In this document: one piece after another, positions 13,804-23,767 of the stretch | How positions within the stretch are numbered: position 1 is the first letter of the stretch | Layout: the number at the start of each line of letters is the position of its first letter | NCBI RefSeq assembly: GCF_009497655.1 | Contig: NZ_CP023317.1 | Coordinates: 12,501-76,500 of the forward strand | DNA from: Priestia megaterium | Lineage (GTDB): Bacteria > Bacillota > Bacilli > Bacillales > Bacillaceae_H | Direction of reading: 5' to 3' | Length of the DNA: 64,000 nt | Made by a program: the position numbers and the translations under genes | Notes under the pieces: generated by a model | What the model was told of the DNA's origin: nothing | Database searches by the model: none | Seen by the model: only the letters and a program-made list of their open reading frames with translations

Positions 13804-15492
13804 GTGGCATATCAGGCTCTGTACCGTGTATACCGTCCTCAAAGCTTTAACGACGTAGTCGGTCAACAACATATTATCAAAACACTTCAAAATGCCCTTG
13901 TCCAAGAAAAATTTTCGCATGCGTATTTATTTTCTGGGCCTCGAGGGACAGGGAAGACAACAGCTGCTAAAATTTTAGCGAAAGCCGTTAACTGTGAAAA
14001 AGCACCCATTGCTGAACCTTGTAATGAATGTGCAACTTGTCGGGGAATTACGGATGGTTCCATTTCTGATGTAATTGAAATTGATGCAGCCTCTAATAAT
14101 GGAGTCGATGAAATTCGAGATATCCGTGATAAAGTAAAATATGCACCTAGTGCTGTTCGATACAAAGTGTACATTATTGATGAAGTTCATATGCTTTCAA
14201 TTGGAGCTTTTAACGCTTTGTTAAAAACGTTAGAAGAACCTCCTGCACATGTCATCTTTATTTTAGCTACAACAGAGCCCCATAAAATTCCATTAACGAT
14301 TATCTCCAGATGTCAGCGCTTTGATTTCAAACGCATTTCGCCAGAAGATATCGTATATCGAATGAAGGAAGTATTAGGTTCTGAAGAGCTAGAAGTAAGC
14401 GAGGATGCTCTTTACGAAATTGCGAAAGCTTCAGAAGGCGGCATGCGTGATGCACTTAGTCTTTTAGACCAAGCCATCTCGTATAGTACGGAGAAGGTGA
14501 GCTTAGAGGATGTTCTATCCATAACAGGAGCAGTATCACAGTCTTTTATTGTGAAGATCGTCCAAGCTATCTTTAACGAAAACATTGTAGAAGCGCTAGA
14601 TTCTGTTGAAAGTTTGATCAAAAACGGAAAAGATCCAGCGAGGTTTGTAGAGGACCTCATCTTCTATTATCGTGATGTTCTGCTTTATCAAGCTTCAGAA
14701 GAAAATGCATATTTACTTGAAAAAGCAGCGGTTAACGAAGAGTTTAAAGAACTTAGTTCAAAAATGGATAGTGCCTTTATTTATAAAGTCATTGCTGAAT
14801 TGAACCAAACTCAGCAAGAGATGAAATGGAGCAATCATCCTCGAGTGCTACTTGAAGTAGCTTTAGTAAAATTAGCTCAAAGTTCTACAAATCAAGAGGG
14901 TGCTCTTCCATATCAAGACATTTTGCAAAAAATGAATCAAATGGAAGCAGAACTGCAGCAGCTAAAAGAAAAAGGCATTCAAGTTGATCATACAGCTCAG
15001 GCAGCGCAAACAGAGAAAAAACAGACAAGACAGTCAAGAAGTCAGTACAAAACGCCTGTTGGAAAGGTAAATGAAGTTTTAAAAAATGCCACTCGGCAGA
15101 ATTTAGAAACCATTAAGCGATCTTGGGCGCAGGTATTAGACACATTGAAACAACAAAATAAAGCTTCACATGCAGCGTTGTTATCTAACAGTGAACCGGT
15201 TGCGTCTTCAGATCAATCATTTATACTTAAATTCAAATATGAAATTCATTGCAAAATGGCTTCTGAAAATAACAACAATGTACGTGATAATTTAGAGAAT
15301 ATCTTATATACTTTAATTGGCAGCAAGCGTGAAATGGTTGCAATTCCAGAAAGTGAATGGGATAAAGTAAGAGAAGAGTTTCTTCAAGGACAGCAAAGTG
15401 ATGGGTCATCAGGTCAACCACAGGAGGAAGACCCCGTGGTTGCAGAAGCGAAAAAGCTATTTGGAGAAGACTTAATCGAAATTCAAGAGTAA
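13804..15492 (+). CDS. dnaX: DNA polymerase III subunits gamma/tau
   Basis: DnaX is the clamp-loader ATPase that also tethers the polymerase. The 562-residue protein has Walker A GPRGTGKT (45-52), a zinc module with Cys64, Cys73, Cys76 and Cys79, Walker B IIDEVHML, and an SRCQRFDF sensor. Domain III and a long linker follow, then a tau-type C-terminal domain. The start is GTG at 13804 after aaggagagg. It forms an operon with ebfC and recR. No convincing programmed-frameshift heptamer for a separate gamma was found. Confidence 0.97.
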   Translation: MAYQALYRVYRPQSFNDVVGQQHIIKTLQNALVQEKFSHAYLFSGPRGTGKTTAAKILAKAVNCEKAPIAEPCNECATCRGITDGSISDVIEIDAASNNGVDEIRDIRDKVKYAPSAVRYKVYIIDEVHMLSIGAFNALLKTLEEPPAHVIFILATTEPHKIPLTIISRCQRFDFKRISPEDIVYRMKEVLGSEELEVSEDALYEIAKASEGGMRDALSLLDQAISYSTEKVSLEDVLSITGAVSQSFIVKIVQAIFNENIVEALDSVESLIKNGKDPARFVEDLIFYYRDVLLYQASEENAYLLEKAAVNEEFKELSSKMDSAFIYKVIAELNQTQQEMKWSNHPRVLLEVALVKLAQSSTNQEGALPYQDILQKMNQMEAELQQLKEKGIQVDHTAQAAQTEKKQTRQSRSQYKTPVGKVNEVLKNATRQNLETIKRSWAQVLDTLKQQNKASHAALLSNSEPVASSDQSFILKFKYEIHCKMASENNNNVRDNLENILYTLIGSKREMVAIPESEWDKVREEFLQGQQSDGSSGQPQEEDPVVAEAKKLFGEDLIEIQE

Positions 15493-15511
15493 ATTTAGGA
15501 GGAATGTTCAT

Positions 15512-15832
15512 ATGATGAAAGGCATGGGCAATATGCAAAAAATGATGAAACAAATGCAAAAAATGCAAAAAGATATGCAAAAAGCGCAGGAAGAGTTAGC
15601 TGAAAAAACTGTTGAAGGTACAGCTGGCGGTGGAATGGTAACAGTTGTGGTTAACGGTCAGAAACAAGTAATTGATGTAAATATTAAAGAGGATGTAGTA
15701 GATCCTGAAGATATTGAAATGCTACAAGATTTAGTACTAGCAGCAACAAATGACGCATTAAAACAAATGGACGATTTAACAAATAACACAATGGGTCAAT
15801 TTACAAAAGGTTTAAATATTCCAGGACTTTAA
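15512..15832 (+). CDS. ebfC: YbaB/EbfC family nucleoid-associated protein
   Basis: This is a 106-residue member of the small dimeric DNA-binding YbaB/EbfC family (YaaK in B. subtilis). The first 30 residues are a Met/Gln/Lys-rich helix ([17 protein letters not shown]), followed by the [17 protein letters not shown] sheet. It lies 19 nt after dnaX with an aggagg site and 15 nt before recR, the usual dnaX-ebfC-recR module linked to replication and recombination. Confidence 0.95.
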   Translation: MMKGMGNMQKMMKQMQKMQKDMQKAQEELAEKTVEGTAGGGMVTVVVNGQKQVIDVNIKEDVVDPEDIEMLQDLVLAATNDALKQMDDLTNNTMGQFTKGLNIPGL

Positions 15833-15847
15833 TAAGGTGGTTGCCAC

Positions 15848-16444
15848 GTGCATTATCCAGAACCAATATCAAAGCTTATAGATAGTTTTATGAAGTTACC
15901 CGGCATTGGTCCAAAAACAGCTGTTCGCTTAGCGTTCTTTGTTTTATCTATGAAAGAAGATACGGTATTAGATTTTGCAAAAGCATTAGTTAATGCGAAG
16001 CGAAATTTAACCTATTGTTCAGTTTGTGGGCATATCACAGATCAAGATCCTTGCTACATTTGTCAAGATCAGCGTAGAGAGCGCAGTGTGGTGTGTGTCG
16101 TGCAAGACCCTAAAGATGTCATTGCAATGGAGAAAATGAAAGAATATAACGGCTTGTATCATGTCCTGCATGGCGCAATTTCACCTATGGAAGGAATAGG
16201 GCCTGAAGATATCAAAGTACCAGAGTTATTAAAAAGACTTCAAGATGATGAGATTCAAGAAGTGATTTTAGCTACTAACCCGAATATAGAGGGCGAAGCT
16301 ACGGCTATGTATATCTCTAGGCTCTTAAAGCCGACAGGAATTAAAATTACTAGAATTGCTCATGGGTTACCCGTCGGAGGAGACCTTGAGTACGCGGACG
16401 AAGTAACATTATCTAAAGCCCTAGAAGGTAGAAGAGAAGTATAA
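15848..16444 (+). CDS. recR: Recombination mediator protein RecR
   Basis: RecR works with RecO/RecF to load RecA at gaps. The 198-residue protein shows an N-terminal helix-hairpin-helix ([11 protein letters not shown]), a C4 zinc finger (Cys57, Cys60, Cys69, Cys72), a Toprim domain ([11 protein letters not shown]) and the C-terminal [15 protein letters not shown]-like end, here [15 protein letters not shown]. The start is GTG at 15848 after ataaggtgg. It is third in the dnaX operon. Confidence 0.97.
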   Translation: MHYPEPISKLIDSFMKLPGIGPKTAVRLAFFVLSMKEDTVLDFAKALVNAKRNLTYCSVCGHITDQDPCYICQDQRRERSVVCVVQDPKDVIAMEKMKEYNGLYHVLHGAISPMEGIGPEDIKVPELLKRLQDDEIQEVILATNPNIEGEATAMYISRLLKPTGIKITRIAHGLPVGGDLEYADEVTLSKALEGRREV

Positions 16445-16458
16445 CGAGGTACTTGCAT

Positions 16459-16683
16459 ATGTTTTTTAAACGAAAAGGTTGGCTACGCAAAGAGTACGAT
16501 GATGAATTTGTGAAGACTTTTATGCAAGTAAAGCAGGAATGGAGTCACAAAACTTCAATGGTAGAAAGAAGTGTAGATCCTTCAGAAGAGGTAATGGTAG
16601 ATATTCGATTAGCCAAAATGAAGTATCTTTTTCTATTAAAAGAAGCCAAACATCGAAATATTTCAATTAACAGGATGTCATAG
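16459..16683 (+). CDS. yaaL: YaaL family protein of unknown function
   Basis: This is a 74-residue basic and acidic helical protein (DUF2508 type) that matches B. subtilis YaaL in length and place after recR. The DPSEEV segment and the C-terminal YLFLLKEAKHRNIS stretch are recognisable. ATG at 16459 is preferred over TTG at 16453 because the gaggt site is eight bases from the ATG and only two from the TTG. No function is known. The terminator stem overlaps its last codons. Confidence 0.85.
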   Translation: MFFKRKGWLRKEYDDEFVKTFMQVKQEWSHKTSMVERSVDPSEEVMVDIRLAKMKYLFLLKEAKHRNISINRMS

Positions 16684-16699
16684 AGGCATCCTGTTTTGT
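16671..16699 (+). terminator. Terminator of the dnaX-ebfC-recR-yaaL operon
   Basis: The stem caggatg / catcctg runs into ttttgttgt. Its 5' arm is made of the last sense codons of yaaL. Confidence 0.75.
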
Positions 16700-16799
16700 T
16701 GTCTTTATAAAATAAGGATTTCCTTCCGTGAAATAGTGCTTTTTTTGAATGCTTGGACATATATATAAGGTAACTTATCTGCTTTAAGAAGGAGGCAAC

Positions 16800-17069
16800 A
16801 TGCTAAATCATCCTATTGTAGTTGTGTCTTTTTTAATAGGGCTAATCATTCTACTCTTAGTAACAGGTGGTGTTGAAAAAATGCTTCGAGTCATTGGAAA
16901 TTTATCGATTAAGCTTATTATTGGCGTTTTGCTGCTTTTCTTTATTAACATCTTTGGCGTACAGTTCGGTATTCATATTCCTATTAATTTCCCCACAGCT
17001 ATTGTTTCAGCTATTTTAGGTATTCCAGGAATAGCTGCCCTACTTGTTATTAATAATTTCATATTATAA
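16800..17069 (+). CDS. bofA: Pro-sigma-K processing inhibitor BofA
   Basis: BofA sits in the outer forespore membrane and, with SpoIVFA, holds the protease SpoIVFB inactive until the forespore signal arrives. The 89-residue protein is almost wholly hydrophobic, with two membrane segments (about 6-24 and 36-55) and the C-terminal GIPGIAALLVINN motif of the family. An aaggaggc site precedes the ATG. As in B. subtilis it lies upstream of an rRNA locus (here collapsed). Confidence 0.95.
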   Translation: MLNHPIVVVSFLIGLIILLLVTGGVEKMLRVIGNLSIKLIIGVLLLFFINIFGVQFGIHIPINFPTAIVSAILGIPGIAALLVINNFIL

Positions 17070-17085
17070 TTTGGAAGAATATCCA

Positions 17086-17132
17086 AAATAAAAGTTTTCT
17101 GGAATCTTTTCGAGAAAACTTTTATTTTTTTT
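17086..17132 (+). terminator. Intrinsic terminator after bofA
   Basis: The long stem aataaaagttttct / agaaaacttttatt with a 12-nt loop is followed by tttttt. Confidence 0.87.
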
Positions 17133-17142
17133 GAAAAAGTTG

Positions 17143-17171
17143 TTGACCAGCAAGTTATCAGATGTTATATT
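17143..17171 (+). promoter_or_regulatory. rrn-type promoter P1
   Basis: TTGACC at 17143 and TATATT at 17166 are 17 nt apart. The segment aaaagttgttgac before and within the -35 is repeated at P2 about 90 bp downstream, the tandem arrangement typical of Bacillus rrn operons. Confidence 0.75.
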
Positions 17172-17232
17172 TATATACGTCGCTAAGACAGTAACGAAAA
17201 ATAACTCAAAAATAACTTAAAGAAAAAAGTTG

Positions 17233-17261
17233 TTGACAAGTTATTCTTAAGGTGGTAAGAT
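17233..17261 (+). promoter_or_regulatory. rrn-type promoter P2
   Basis: TTGACA at 17233 and TAAGAT at 17256 are 17 nt apart. The leader that follows contains a boxA-like agttctttgaaaactga (17284-17300), an rRNA antitermination element, and reaches the 16S 5' end near 17361. Confidence 0.8.
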
Positions 17262-17360
17262 AAGAAAGTCGCCTTGAGACAAGAGTTCTTTGAAAACTGA
17301 ACGAAATAGTAAACGTCAACGTTAATTTTTATTTTTTTAAACGAGCAAGTCAAACATTTC

Positions 17361-17495
<135 letters not shown>

Positions 17496-17498
17496 ACT

Positions 17499-17534
17499 TG
17501 AAAAAAGACTAGCTAAAATAGCTAGTCTTTTTTT
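17499..17534 (+). terminator. rrn-type terminator of the collapsed operon
   Basis: The stem aaaaagactagcta / tagctagtcttttt is the same as at 1712-1747, but the loop reads aaaa instead of tttt, so the locus is a distinct rrn terminator rather than a copy of the first. Confidence 0.92.
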
Positions 17535-17633
17535 ATTATTCACAAAGTATAAGCTATCTACATAAAATGGGGTAAATGAACTGCATAAAGAAGTTACATC
17601 TTGTCGATACTTATTTAGTGGAGGTGGAGAGTA

Positions 17634-17816
17634 ATGGAAAAACAAATTAAAACATGTTCCGTTTGTCATGAACAGCATACAAAGGGTATTGAGGTGTTTT
17701 CCAGCTTTATATGCCAACACTGCGAGGTAGAGATTGTAGAGGTGGATTCATCTCATTTTCGTTATCAATTGTTAGTAAATCAATTAAAGAGAATATCAGG
17801 AGCGTTTTCTTACTAA
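17634..17816 (+). CDS. csfB: Anti-sigma factor Gin (CsfB)
   Basis: Gin/CsfB is a forespore zinc protein that inhibits SigG (and mother-cell SigE) to prevent premature late gene expression. The 60-residue product has the paired C-x2-C knuckles CSVC (residues 8-11) and CQHC near residue 27-30, followed by a short helix. A ggaggtgg site precedes the ATG. A weak SigF-like GTATA (17547) lies upstream, but its -10 is poor. Position beside the rrnA site agrees with B. subtilis. Confidence 0.9.
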   Translation: MEKQIKTCSVCHEQHTKGIEVFSSFICQHCEVEIVEVDSSHFRYQLLVNQLKRISGAFSY

Positions 17817-17845
17817 AAGCCCTTTTTTATAAGGGCTTCTTTATA
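17815..17845 (+). terminator. Intrinsic terminator after csfB
   Basis: The stem aaagccctt / aagggcttt-like arms (aagccc with gggctt) are followed by ctttat; the 5' arm begins at the csfB stop codon. Confidence 0.7.
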
Positions 17846-17969
17846 TGGCTCAAAAAAATCATCTAAGTTTGTTATAATGAAAGAAAAATGAATTTTGATA
17901 GGAAAAATGCTTACATATTCTTTTATCAAGTTAACAATGTTATATTTACAAAAAGTAAGGAATGGATGT

Positions 17970-19394
17970 ATGGATACATATTTACCTTTATATAACCGTT
18001 TAGTAAGGCATAGCGAAAAGAGGTCACTCTCTTACCACGTGCCCGGCCATAAAAATGGTCAAATTCTACCTTCACATATTCAGTCTTCTTACGCAGATTT
18101 TTTGCAATACGATCTAACGGAAATTAGCGGATTAGATGATTTACATGAAGCAGAATCTGTTATTAAAGAAGCACAAGAGTTAACGGCAAAGTTGTATGGA
18201 GTAGATGAAAGCTTTTTTTTAGTTAATGGTTCTACTGTAGGCAACCTCTCAGCAATTTTATCTCTTTGTCAAGAAGGAGATAAAATTGCTGTTCAAAGAG
18301 ATTCTCATAAATCTATTTTTAATGCTATTACTTTATCAAAGGCATCACCTATTTTTTTAGCTCCTGAAATAGATTCAAAAACACATCTTAGTACAGGTGT
18401 ATCCATTAAAACAATTAAAGCGGCTTTAGAGCGTTCTGAGGATATAAAAGCATTTGTATTAACAAATCCTACTTACTACGGGGTGGCACGAGATTTAAAG
18501 GAGACCATTGACTTTATTCATAGCTACAATATTCCTATAGTTATTGATGAAGCTCATGGAGCCCATTTTATTTTAGGCAATCCTTTTCCGTCGTCAGCTG
18601 TTACGTATGGAGCTGACCTTGTCGTTCAGTCAGCACATAAAACGCTACCAGCTATGACAATGGGTTCTTATTTACATATGCAGGGAACATTAGTGAATAA
18701 GCAAGCGGTGCGCCATTACCTACAAGTACTTCAGTCAAGCAGTCCTTCATACCCTATTATGGCTTCTCTCGATTTGGCACGGTATTATCTGCAGCAGTTT
18801 ACACAGCATGATATCGATAGAATGACTGACAATATTCATTCGTTTGTTGAAAAGATTAATAAGATTGATACACTTTCAACTATTAATGTGGAAACAGATC
18901 AAACTGCTACCGACCTTTTGAAAATGACATTGACTTGTTCGGCGGCAACAGGATATGATTTGCAAAAGGAACTGGAAAAACAAGATATTTATACAGAACT
19001 AGCTGACGTTAACTATGTATTGTTTGTTCTACCGTTAAGCAGCAGTTGGGACTTTAATGATACAATTAAGCGGGTTAGACAAGCAGTAGCAAATATACAG
19101 CGTAAGTCGTATGAAAAACCACTAATCAAACCATTTCGTTTTTCAAGGGCAACGGTTCTCCTGTCTATGGAAGAAAGAAAATTAAGGACAAAGCATATGT
19201 GTTCGTTTGAAGAAGCGATTGGGTGTGTAAGCGCACAATCTATTATTCCATATCCTCCTGGAATTCCTATTTTAATGGAGGGAGAAACGATTACGAGCAA
19301 TCATATTGACTATATTTTGCATATTCAAAGGTTAAATGGTCATATTCAAGGCGGCTCTTGTATGGAAGAAGGAAAGATAGAAGTATTTAAATAG
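17970..19394 (+). CDS. yaaO: Orn/Lys/Arg decarboxylase family protein (YaaO)
   Basis: This is a 474-residue fold-type I PLP enzyme of the group III ornithine/lysine/arginine decarboxylase family. The motif FHVPGHKNG-like [10 protein letters not shown] is near residue 24, IDEAHGAHF near residue 195, and the PLP lysine lies in [11 protein letters not shown]. The actual amino-acid substrate is not known (the family also includes SpeA/CadA). The start at 17970 follows aagtaagga and gives the family N-terminus; an upstream frame extension to 17895 lacks a site. The terminator-free 16-nt gap to tmk suggests cotranscription. Confidence 0.9.
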   Translation: MDTYLPLYNRLVRHSEKRSLSYHVPGHKNGQILPSHIQSSYADFLQYDLTEISGLDDLHEAESVIKEAQELTAKLYGVDESFFLVNGSTVGNLSAILSLCQEGDKIAVQRDSHKSIFNAITLSKASPIFLAPEIDSKTHLSTGVSIKTIKAALERSEDIKAFVLTNPTYYGVARDLKETIDFIHSYNIPIVIDEAHGAHFILGNPFPSSAVTYGADLVVQSAHKTLPAMTMGSYLHMQGTLVNKQAVRHYLQVLQSSSPSYPIMASLDLARYYLQQFTQHDIDRMTDNIHSFVEKINKIDTLSTINVETDQTATDLLKMTLTCSAATGYDLQKELEKQDIYTELADVNYVLFVLPLSSSWDFNDTIKRVRQAVANIQRKSYEKPLIKPFRFSRATVLLSMEERKLRTKHMCSFEEAIGCVSAQSIIPYPPGIPILMEGETITSNHIDYILHIQRLNGHIQGGSCMEEGKIEVFK

Positions 19395-19410
19395 AGAAAG
19401 GAATTTATAC

Positions 19411-20037
19411 ATGTCAGGAACGTTTATTACATTCGAAGGGCCAGAGGGTGCTGGTAAGACGACCATCATCCATATGGTTCAACAAAAATTAATACAAGAT
19501 GGCTATAACATTGTATTAACAAGAGAGCCTGGAGGCATACGAATTGCTGAACAAATTCGTGAAATCATCTTAAATCCATCTAACACGGAAATGGATGCCA
19601 GAACAGAAGCACTTCTTTACGCTGCGGCTAGGAGACAACATCTTGTAGAAAAAGTGATTCCTGAGCTAAATAAAGGGAATATAGTATTATGTGACCGTTT
19701 TATTGATAGCTCACTTGCTTATCAAGGAAATGCGCGGGGGATAGGTGTAGAAGATATTTTTGCTATCAATCAATTTGCTATTGAGCAAACGATGCCACAG
19801 GCCACTTTATATTTTGATATTGAGCCTGAGGTAGGATTAGAAAGAATTAATAAAGGTCGAAAAGATGAGATTAATCGATTAGATTTAGAATCCTTAGACT
19901 TTCATTACAAAGTACGAGATGGATATCTATCTCTTTTGAGTCAATTTCCAGAGCGTATTCGCCGAATTGATGCAAATCAATCCATTGAAAAGGTCTGTGA
20001 AGAAGCTTATAAACAGATACAATTGATTTTAAAATAA
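19411..20037 (+). CDS. tmk: Thymidylate kinase
   Basis: Tmk converts dTMP to dTDP. The 208-residue enzyme has the P-loop GPEGAGKTT (10-18), the DRF motif CDRFIDSS near residue 92, and the lid region [10 protein letters not shown] near residue 149. It heads the conserved tmk-darA-holB-ricT-yabA cluster linking nucleotide supply to replication. Confidence 0.97.
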   Translation: MSGTFITFEGPEGAGKTTIIHMVQQKLIQDGYNIVLTREPGGIRIAEQIREIILNPSNTEMDARTEALLYAAARRQHLVEKVIPELNKGNIVLCDRFIDSSLAYQGNARGIGVEDIFAINQFAIEQTMPQATLYFDIEPEVGLERINKGRKDEINRLDLESLDFHYKVRDGYLSLLSQFPERIRRIDANQSIEKVCEEAYKQIQLILK

Positions 20038-20085
20038 ATACAGATGATTGTTATTCTTGCTATACTATTCTTAACAATAAAGTAA

Positions 20086-20430
<345 letters not shown>

Positions 20431-20463
20431 GAGAGAAGATTTTAAATAGAAAGTGATGATTGA

Positions 20464-21456
20464 ATGGGAAATACATGGGAACAGCTTGAAGCTCTTCAGC
20501 CGAACGTATTAAAGATTTTGCAAAACAGCTTACTTAAAGAGCGAGTTGCTCATGCTTATTTATTTGAAGGAAGCAAAGGAACAGGTAAAAAACAAATTAG
20601 TTTTTTGTTTGCTAAAGCACTGTTTTGCCAAAATCCAGTTAATCATAGGCCATGCCATGAGTGCAGTAACTGCCGGCGAATTGATTCAGGTAATCATCCA
20701 GATATTCACTTGATTGAGCCAGCTGGTTTATCGATTAAAAAAGAGCAAATTCAATTCTTGCAATCAGAATTCACAAAAACCGGTGTTGAATCTAATAAAA
20801 AGTTATATATTGTGAATCATGTTGATAAAATGACAGTAAGCGCAGCAAATAGTTTACTGAAATTTTTAGAAGAGCCTGGCAACGGAACTTATGCAATTTT
20901 ATTAACAGAAAATATACAGCGCTTATTAGATACGATTATCTCACGTTGCCAAGTAATATCATTTCGATCTCTTACACCAGAACAGTTAGCTGAAAAACTA
21001 GTAGAAAATGGCCTTTCCGCAGTAGATGCGTCCATCTTGTCTAATTTAACAAACAGCATTGATGAAGCAATTGAATTAAGTAAAGATGAATGGTTTGGAC
21101 TTGCAATAAAGTTAGTGATACAATTATATGAAGTGTTAACAACGAGACCTCAACAAGCTCTTCTTTTTATTCATGAAAAGTGGGTAACACATTTTAAAGA
21201 AAAAGAACAAGCTCATATTGGTTTAACTTTATTGATGCTTCTTTACCGTGATTTGTTGACGCTGCAAGTTGGACAAGAGTCTAAAATCGTCTATCGTCAT
21301 AAAATAGAAGAATTAAAACAGCAAGCTCTTCAGACAACGCAGGAAAAAGCGATTTATCGCTTAGAGGTTATCTTGAAGGCCAAAAATAAATTAAATTCAA
21401 ATATGAATCTACAGTTATTAATGGAACAGCTGGTGTTGGATTTGCAGGAGGGATAA
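20464..21456 (+). CDS. holB: DNA polymerase III subunit delta'
   Basis: HolB is the stator subunit of the clamp loader. The 330-residue AAA+-like protein has a degenerate P-loop GSKGTGKK (36-43), a zinc module (Cys55, Cys64, Cys67, Cys70) and the SRCQVISFR sensor. An aaagtgatg site precedes the ATG. The gene ends four nucleotides before ricT. Confidence 0.94.
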   Translation: MGNTWEQLEALQPNVLKILQNSLLKERVAHAYLFEGSKGTGKKQISFLFAKALFCQNPVNHRPCHECSNCRRIDSGNHPDIHLIEPAGLSIKKEQIQFLQSEFTKTGVESNKKLYIVNHVDKMTVSAANSLLKFLEEPGNGTYAILLTENIQRLLDTIISRCQVISFRSLTPEQLAEKLVENGLSAVDASILSNLTNSIDEAIELSKDEWFGLAIKLVIQLYEVLTTRPQQALLFIHEKWVTHFKEKEQAHIGLTLLMLLYRDLLTLQVGQESKIVYRHKIEELKQQALQTTQEKAIYRLEVILKAKNKLNSNMNLQLLMEQLVLDLQEG

Positions 21457-21460
21457 AAGC

Positions 21461-22288
21461 TTGTATGATGTAGTAGGCGTTCGCTTTAAAAAAGCGGGAA
21501 AAATATATTATTTTGACCCTGGAGAACTTACAATTCCAGATGGTGAGTTTGTTATTGTAGAAACAGTTCGTGGTGTTGAATTTGGCAGAGTGGTTATTAA
21601 CAAAAAGCAAGTAAGTGAACATGATGTCGTGCTTCCTTTGAAAAAAGTAATCCGCATTGCTGAACAAAAAGACAGGCTGATTGTGGATGAAAATAAACAA
21701 GCTGCTAGAGAAGCGTATGACGTATGCGTGCAAAAAATTCAATCACACGATTTAGATATGAAGTTAGTAGATGTAGAATATACGTTTGATCGTAATAAAG
21801 TCATTTTTTATTTTACAGCAGACGGCCGTATTGATTTTAGAGAGCTAGTTAAAGATTTAGCTGCTATTTTCCGTACGCGAATTGAGCTTCGTCAAATTGG
21901 TGTACGAGACGAGGCAAAACTGTTGGGTGGGATAGGTCCTTGTGGACGTATGCTATGTTGCTCAACGTTTTTAGGTGATTTTGAGCCGGTTTCTATTAAG
22001 ATGGCCAAAGACCAAAACCTATCGCTTAATCCAACGAAAATTTCTGGTTTATGCGGACGTTTGATGTGTTGTTTAAAATATGAAAATGATGAGTATGAAA
22101 CGGCAAAAGAACAGCTTCCTGATATAGGCTCAACAATTAAAACTTCAGATGGTTCAGGACGTGTAGTAGGTTTGAATATTTTGGAAAGAATTATTCAAGT
22201 GGAACTGTCAGATCACGAACAAATTTTAGAGTATACTCTGGATGAGATCAATAATGAAGGTGCTGTTTCGTTTCAAGCCACAGATTAA
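21461..22288 (+). CDS. ricT: Regulatory iron-sulfur protein RicT (PSP1 domain, Y-complex)
   Basis: RicT, with RicA and RicF, forms a 4Fe-4S complex that assists RNase Y in mRNA processing and promotes competence, biofilm and sporulation. The 275-residue PSP1-domain protein has the clustered cysteines GPCGRMLCC and [15 protein letters not shown] in the middle third. The start is TTG at 21461, five bases after caggaggg, and gives the family N-terminus; the following in-frame codons offer no better choice. Confidence 0.95.
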   Translation: MYDVVGVRFKKAGKIYYFDPGELTIPDGEFVIVETVRGVEFGRVVINKKQVSEHDVVLPLKKVIRIAEQKDRLIVDENKQAAREAYDVCVQKIQSHDLDMKLVDVEYTFDRNKVIFYFTADGRIDFRELVKDLAAIFRTRIELRQIGVRDEAKLLGGIGPCGRMLCCSTFLGDFEPVSIKMAKDQNLSLNPTKISGLCGRLMCCLKYENDEYETAKEQLPDIGSTIKTSDGSGRVVGLNILERIIQVELSDHEQILEYTLDEINNEGAVSFQATD

Positions 22289-22302
22289 CGAGGTGGGCAA
22301 AG

Positions 22303-22668
22303 GTGGATAAAAAAGAGATTTTTGATTCGGTGACAAACATGGAGGAACAAATTGGTCATTTATATAAGCAGTTAGGTGAGTTGAAAGAGCATCTTGCTGA
22401 GCTAATTGAAGAAAATCATCATCTGCAAATAGAAAATGATCATTTGCGCCGTCGCCTTGACCAGACAAACTTCGAAACGAAGCTGAAAAATAGACATTCA
22501 AAAGCAAGCGCTCAAACAAAAGAGCAAAAACAAATTGATATCGGAGAAGGATATGACAATTTGGCTCGCCTTTACCAAGAGGGTTTTCATATTTGTAACA
22601 TTCATTATGGAAGTGTGCGTAAAGATGGAGACTGTTTGTTTTGCTTGTCATTTTTAAATAAAAAGTAA
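22303..22668 (+). CDS. yabA: Replication initiation control protein YabA
   Basis: YabA restrains initiation by bridging DnaA and the DnaN clamp. The 121-residue protein has an N-terminal leucine-zipper coiled coil (about residues 5-55) for tetramerisation and a C-terminal zinc module, [11 protein letters not shown] followed by DCLFCLSF. The start is GTG at 22303 with gaggtggg upstream. It closes the tmk-to-yabA cluster. Confidence 0.95.
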   Translation: MDKKEIFDSVTNMEEQIGHLYKQLGELKEHLAELIEENHHLQIENDHLRRRLDQTNFETKLKNRHSKASAQTKEQKQIDIGEGYDNLARLYQEGFHICNIHYGSVRKDGDCLFCLSFLNKK

Positions 22669-22671
22669 CAA

Positions 22672-22702
22672 CACCTCTCCCTTTTGGAGAGGTTCTTTTT
22701 AT
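22672..22702 (+). terminator. Intrinsic terminator after yabA
   Basis: The stem aacctctcc-type (acacctctccc / gggagaggttc with imperfect base) around tttt ends in cttttt. Confidence 0.8.
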
Positions 22703-22746
22703 GAGTAAAAGATGTAAATAATAGATGTACAAGGAGAAGAACGATT

Positions 22747-23493
22747 ATGGTTGAGTTATATGGAGATGAACGTTTAGATTATCTATTAGCCGATGAGGAA
22801 ATGCGCATTATTCAAAGTCCATCTGTCTTTTCCTTTTCATTGGATGCTGTGCTTTTATCTCACTTTGCTTATGTCCCAATTCGTAAAGGCAACTTGGTTG
22901 ATTTATGTTCAGGAAACGGTGTAATCCCACTGTTTTTATCTAAACGAACAAAGGGAAAAATCATTGGTGTAGAAATTCAAGAGCGGCTACATAGTATGGC
23001 ACAAAGAAGTATTGCGTATAATCAGCTGGATGGGCAGATTAAAATGATACATGGTGATTTAAAAAATGCACCTCAAGAACTGGGTTATGGAAAATATGAT
23101 GTTGTAACATGTAATCCTCCTTATTTCACCACATCCAATAAAGAAGAAATAAATGAAAACGAACACTTTGCAATCGCTCGCCACGAAATTCATTGTTCGT
23201 TGGAAGATGTGATTAGAGCCAGTAGTCAACTAGTTAAGCAAGGCGGAAAAGTAGCATTGGTTCACCGTCCAGGGAGACTATTAGATATCGTTACGTTAAT
23301 GAGGCAATACCGTTTAGAGCCAAAGAGACTTCAGTTTGTCTATCCTAAAGATGGGAAAGAAGCAAATACACTTTTAATTGAAGGTACGAAGGATGGAAGT
23401 CCAGATTTAAAGATTCTTCCTCCGCTGGTGGTCTACCAAGATAATGATGAATACACGGACGAATTAAAAAGGATTTTATATGGAACAGAATAA
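22747..23493 (+). CDS. yabB: tRNA1(Val) A37 N6-methyltransferase family (YabB/TrmN6)
   Basis: This is a 248-residue Rossmann SAM methyltransferase. Motif I is [14 protein letters not shown] near residue 50 and the N6-adenine motif is CNPPYF near residue 120. It belongs to the TrmN6 family that modifies A37 of tRNA; the exact tRNA in Bacilli is inferred. It overlaps yazA by 14 nt and forms an operon with yazA and rsmI. Confidence 0.9.
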   Translation: MVELYGDERLDYLLADEEMRIIQSPSVFSFSLDAVLLSHFAYVPIRKGNLVDLCSGNGVIPLFLSKRTKGKIIGVEIQERLHSMAQRSIAYNQLDGQIKMIHGDLKNAPQELGYGKYDVVTCNPPYFTTSNKEEINENEHFAIARHEIHCSLEDVIRASSQLVKQGGKVALVHRPGRLLDIVTLMRQYRLEPKRLQFVYPKDGKEANTLLIEGTKDGSPDLKILPPLVVYQDNDEYTDELKRILYGTE

Positions 23494-23767
23494 TCATTAT
23501 TTTTATGTAGTTGAATGCAAGGACTGTACGTATTACGCTGGTTACACGAATAATTTGCAAAAACGTATTTCTGTCCATAATGAAGGGAAAGGGGCAAAAT
23601 ATACGAGAGCAAGAAGGCCTGTTTCATTAATTTGGCATGAGGTGTTTACTTCTAAAACAGAAGCTATGCAAAAAGAGTATTGGTTCAAACAGTTAAGCAG
23701 AATGCAAAAACAGGCTTACATTCGAAGGGAGCAAGAAAAGCAGAATGAAATCACAAAAAAGTTATGA
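23480..23767 (+). CDS. yazA: GIY-YIG nuclease superfamily protein YazA
   Basis: This 95-residue protein is a minimal GIY-YIG domain: [21 protein letters not shown] with the catalytic Arg, then the conserved [16 protein letters not shown] segment and a terminal Glu near EAMQKEYW. It belongs to the UPF0213 family; its biological role is not established. It overlaps the genes on both sides. Confidence 0.92.
   Translation: MEQNNHYFYVVECKDCTYYAGYTNNLQKRISVHNEGKGAKYTRARRPVSLIWHEVFTSKTEAMQKEYWFKQLSRMQKQAYIRREQEKQNEITKKL

Noticed and set aside
15011-15074. A-rich Lys-Lys site in dnaX (gagaaaaaacag) as a frameshift site for a gamma-type short product
   Set aside because: A -1 shift would reach TGA at 15072 and give about 423 residues, close to E. 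coli gamma. However, the heptamer does not match A AAA AAG, no stem-loop or upstream stimulator is evident, and Bacillus dnaX is not known to make gamma.
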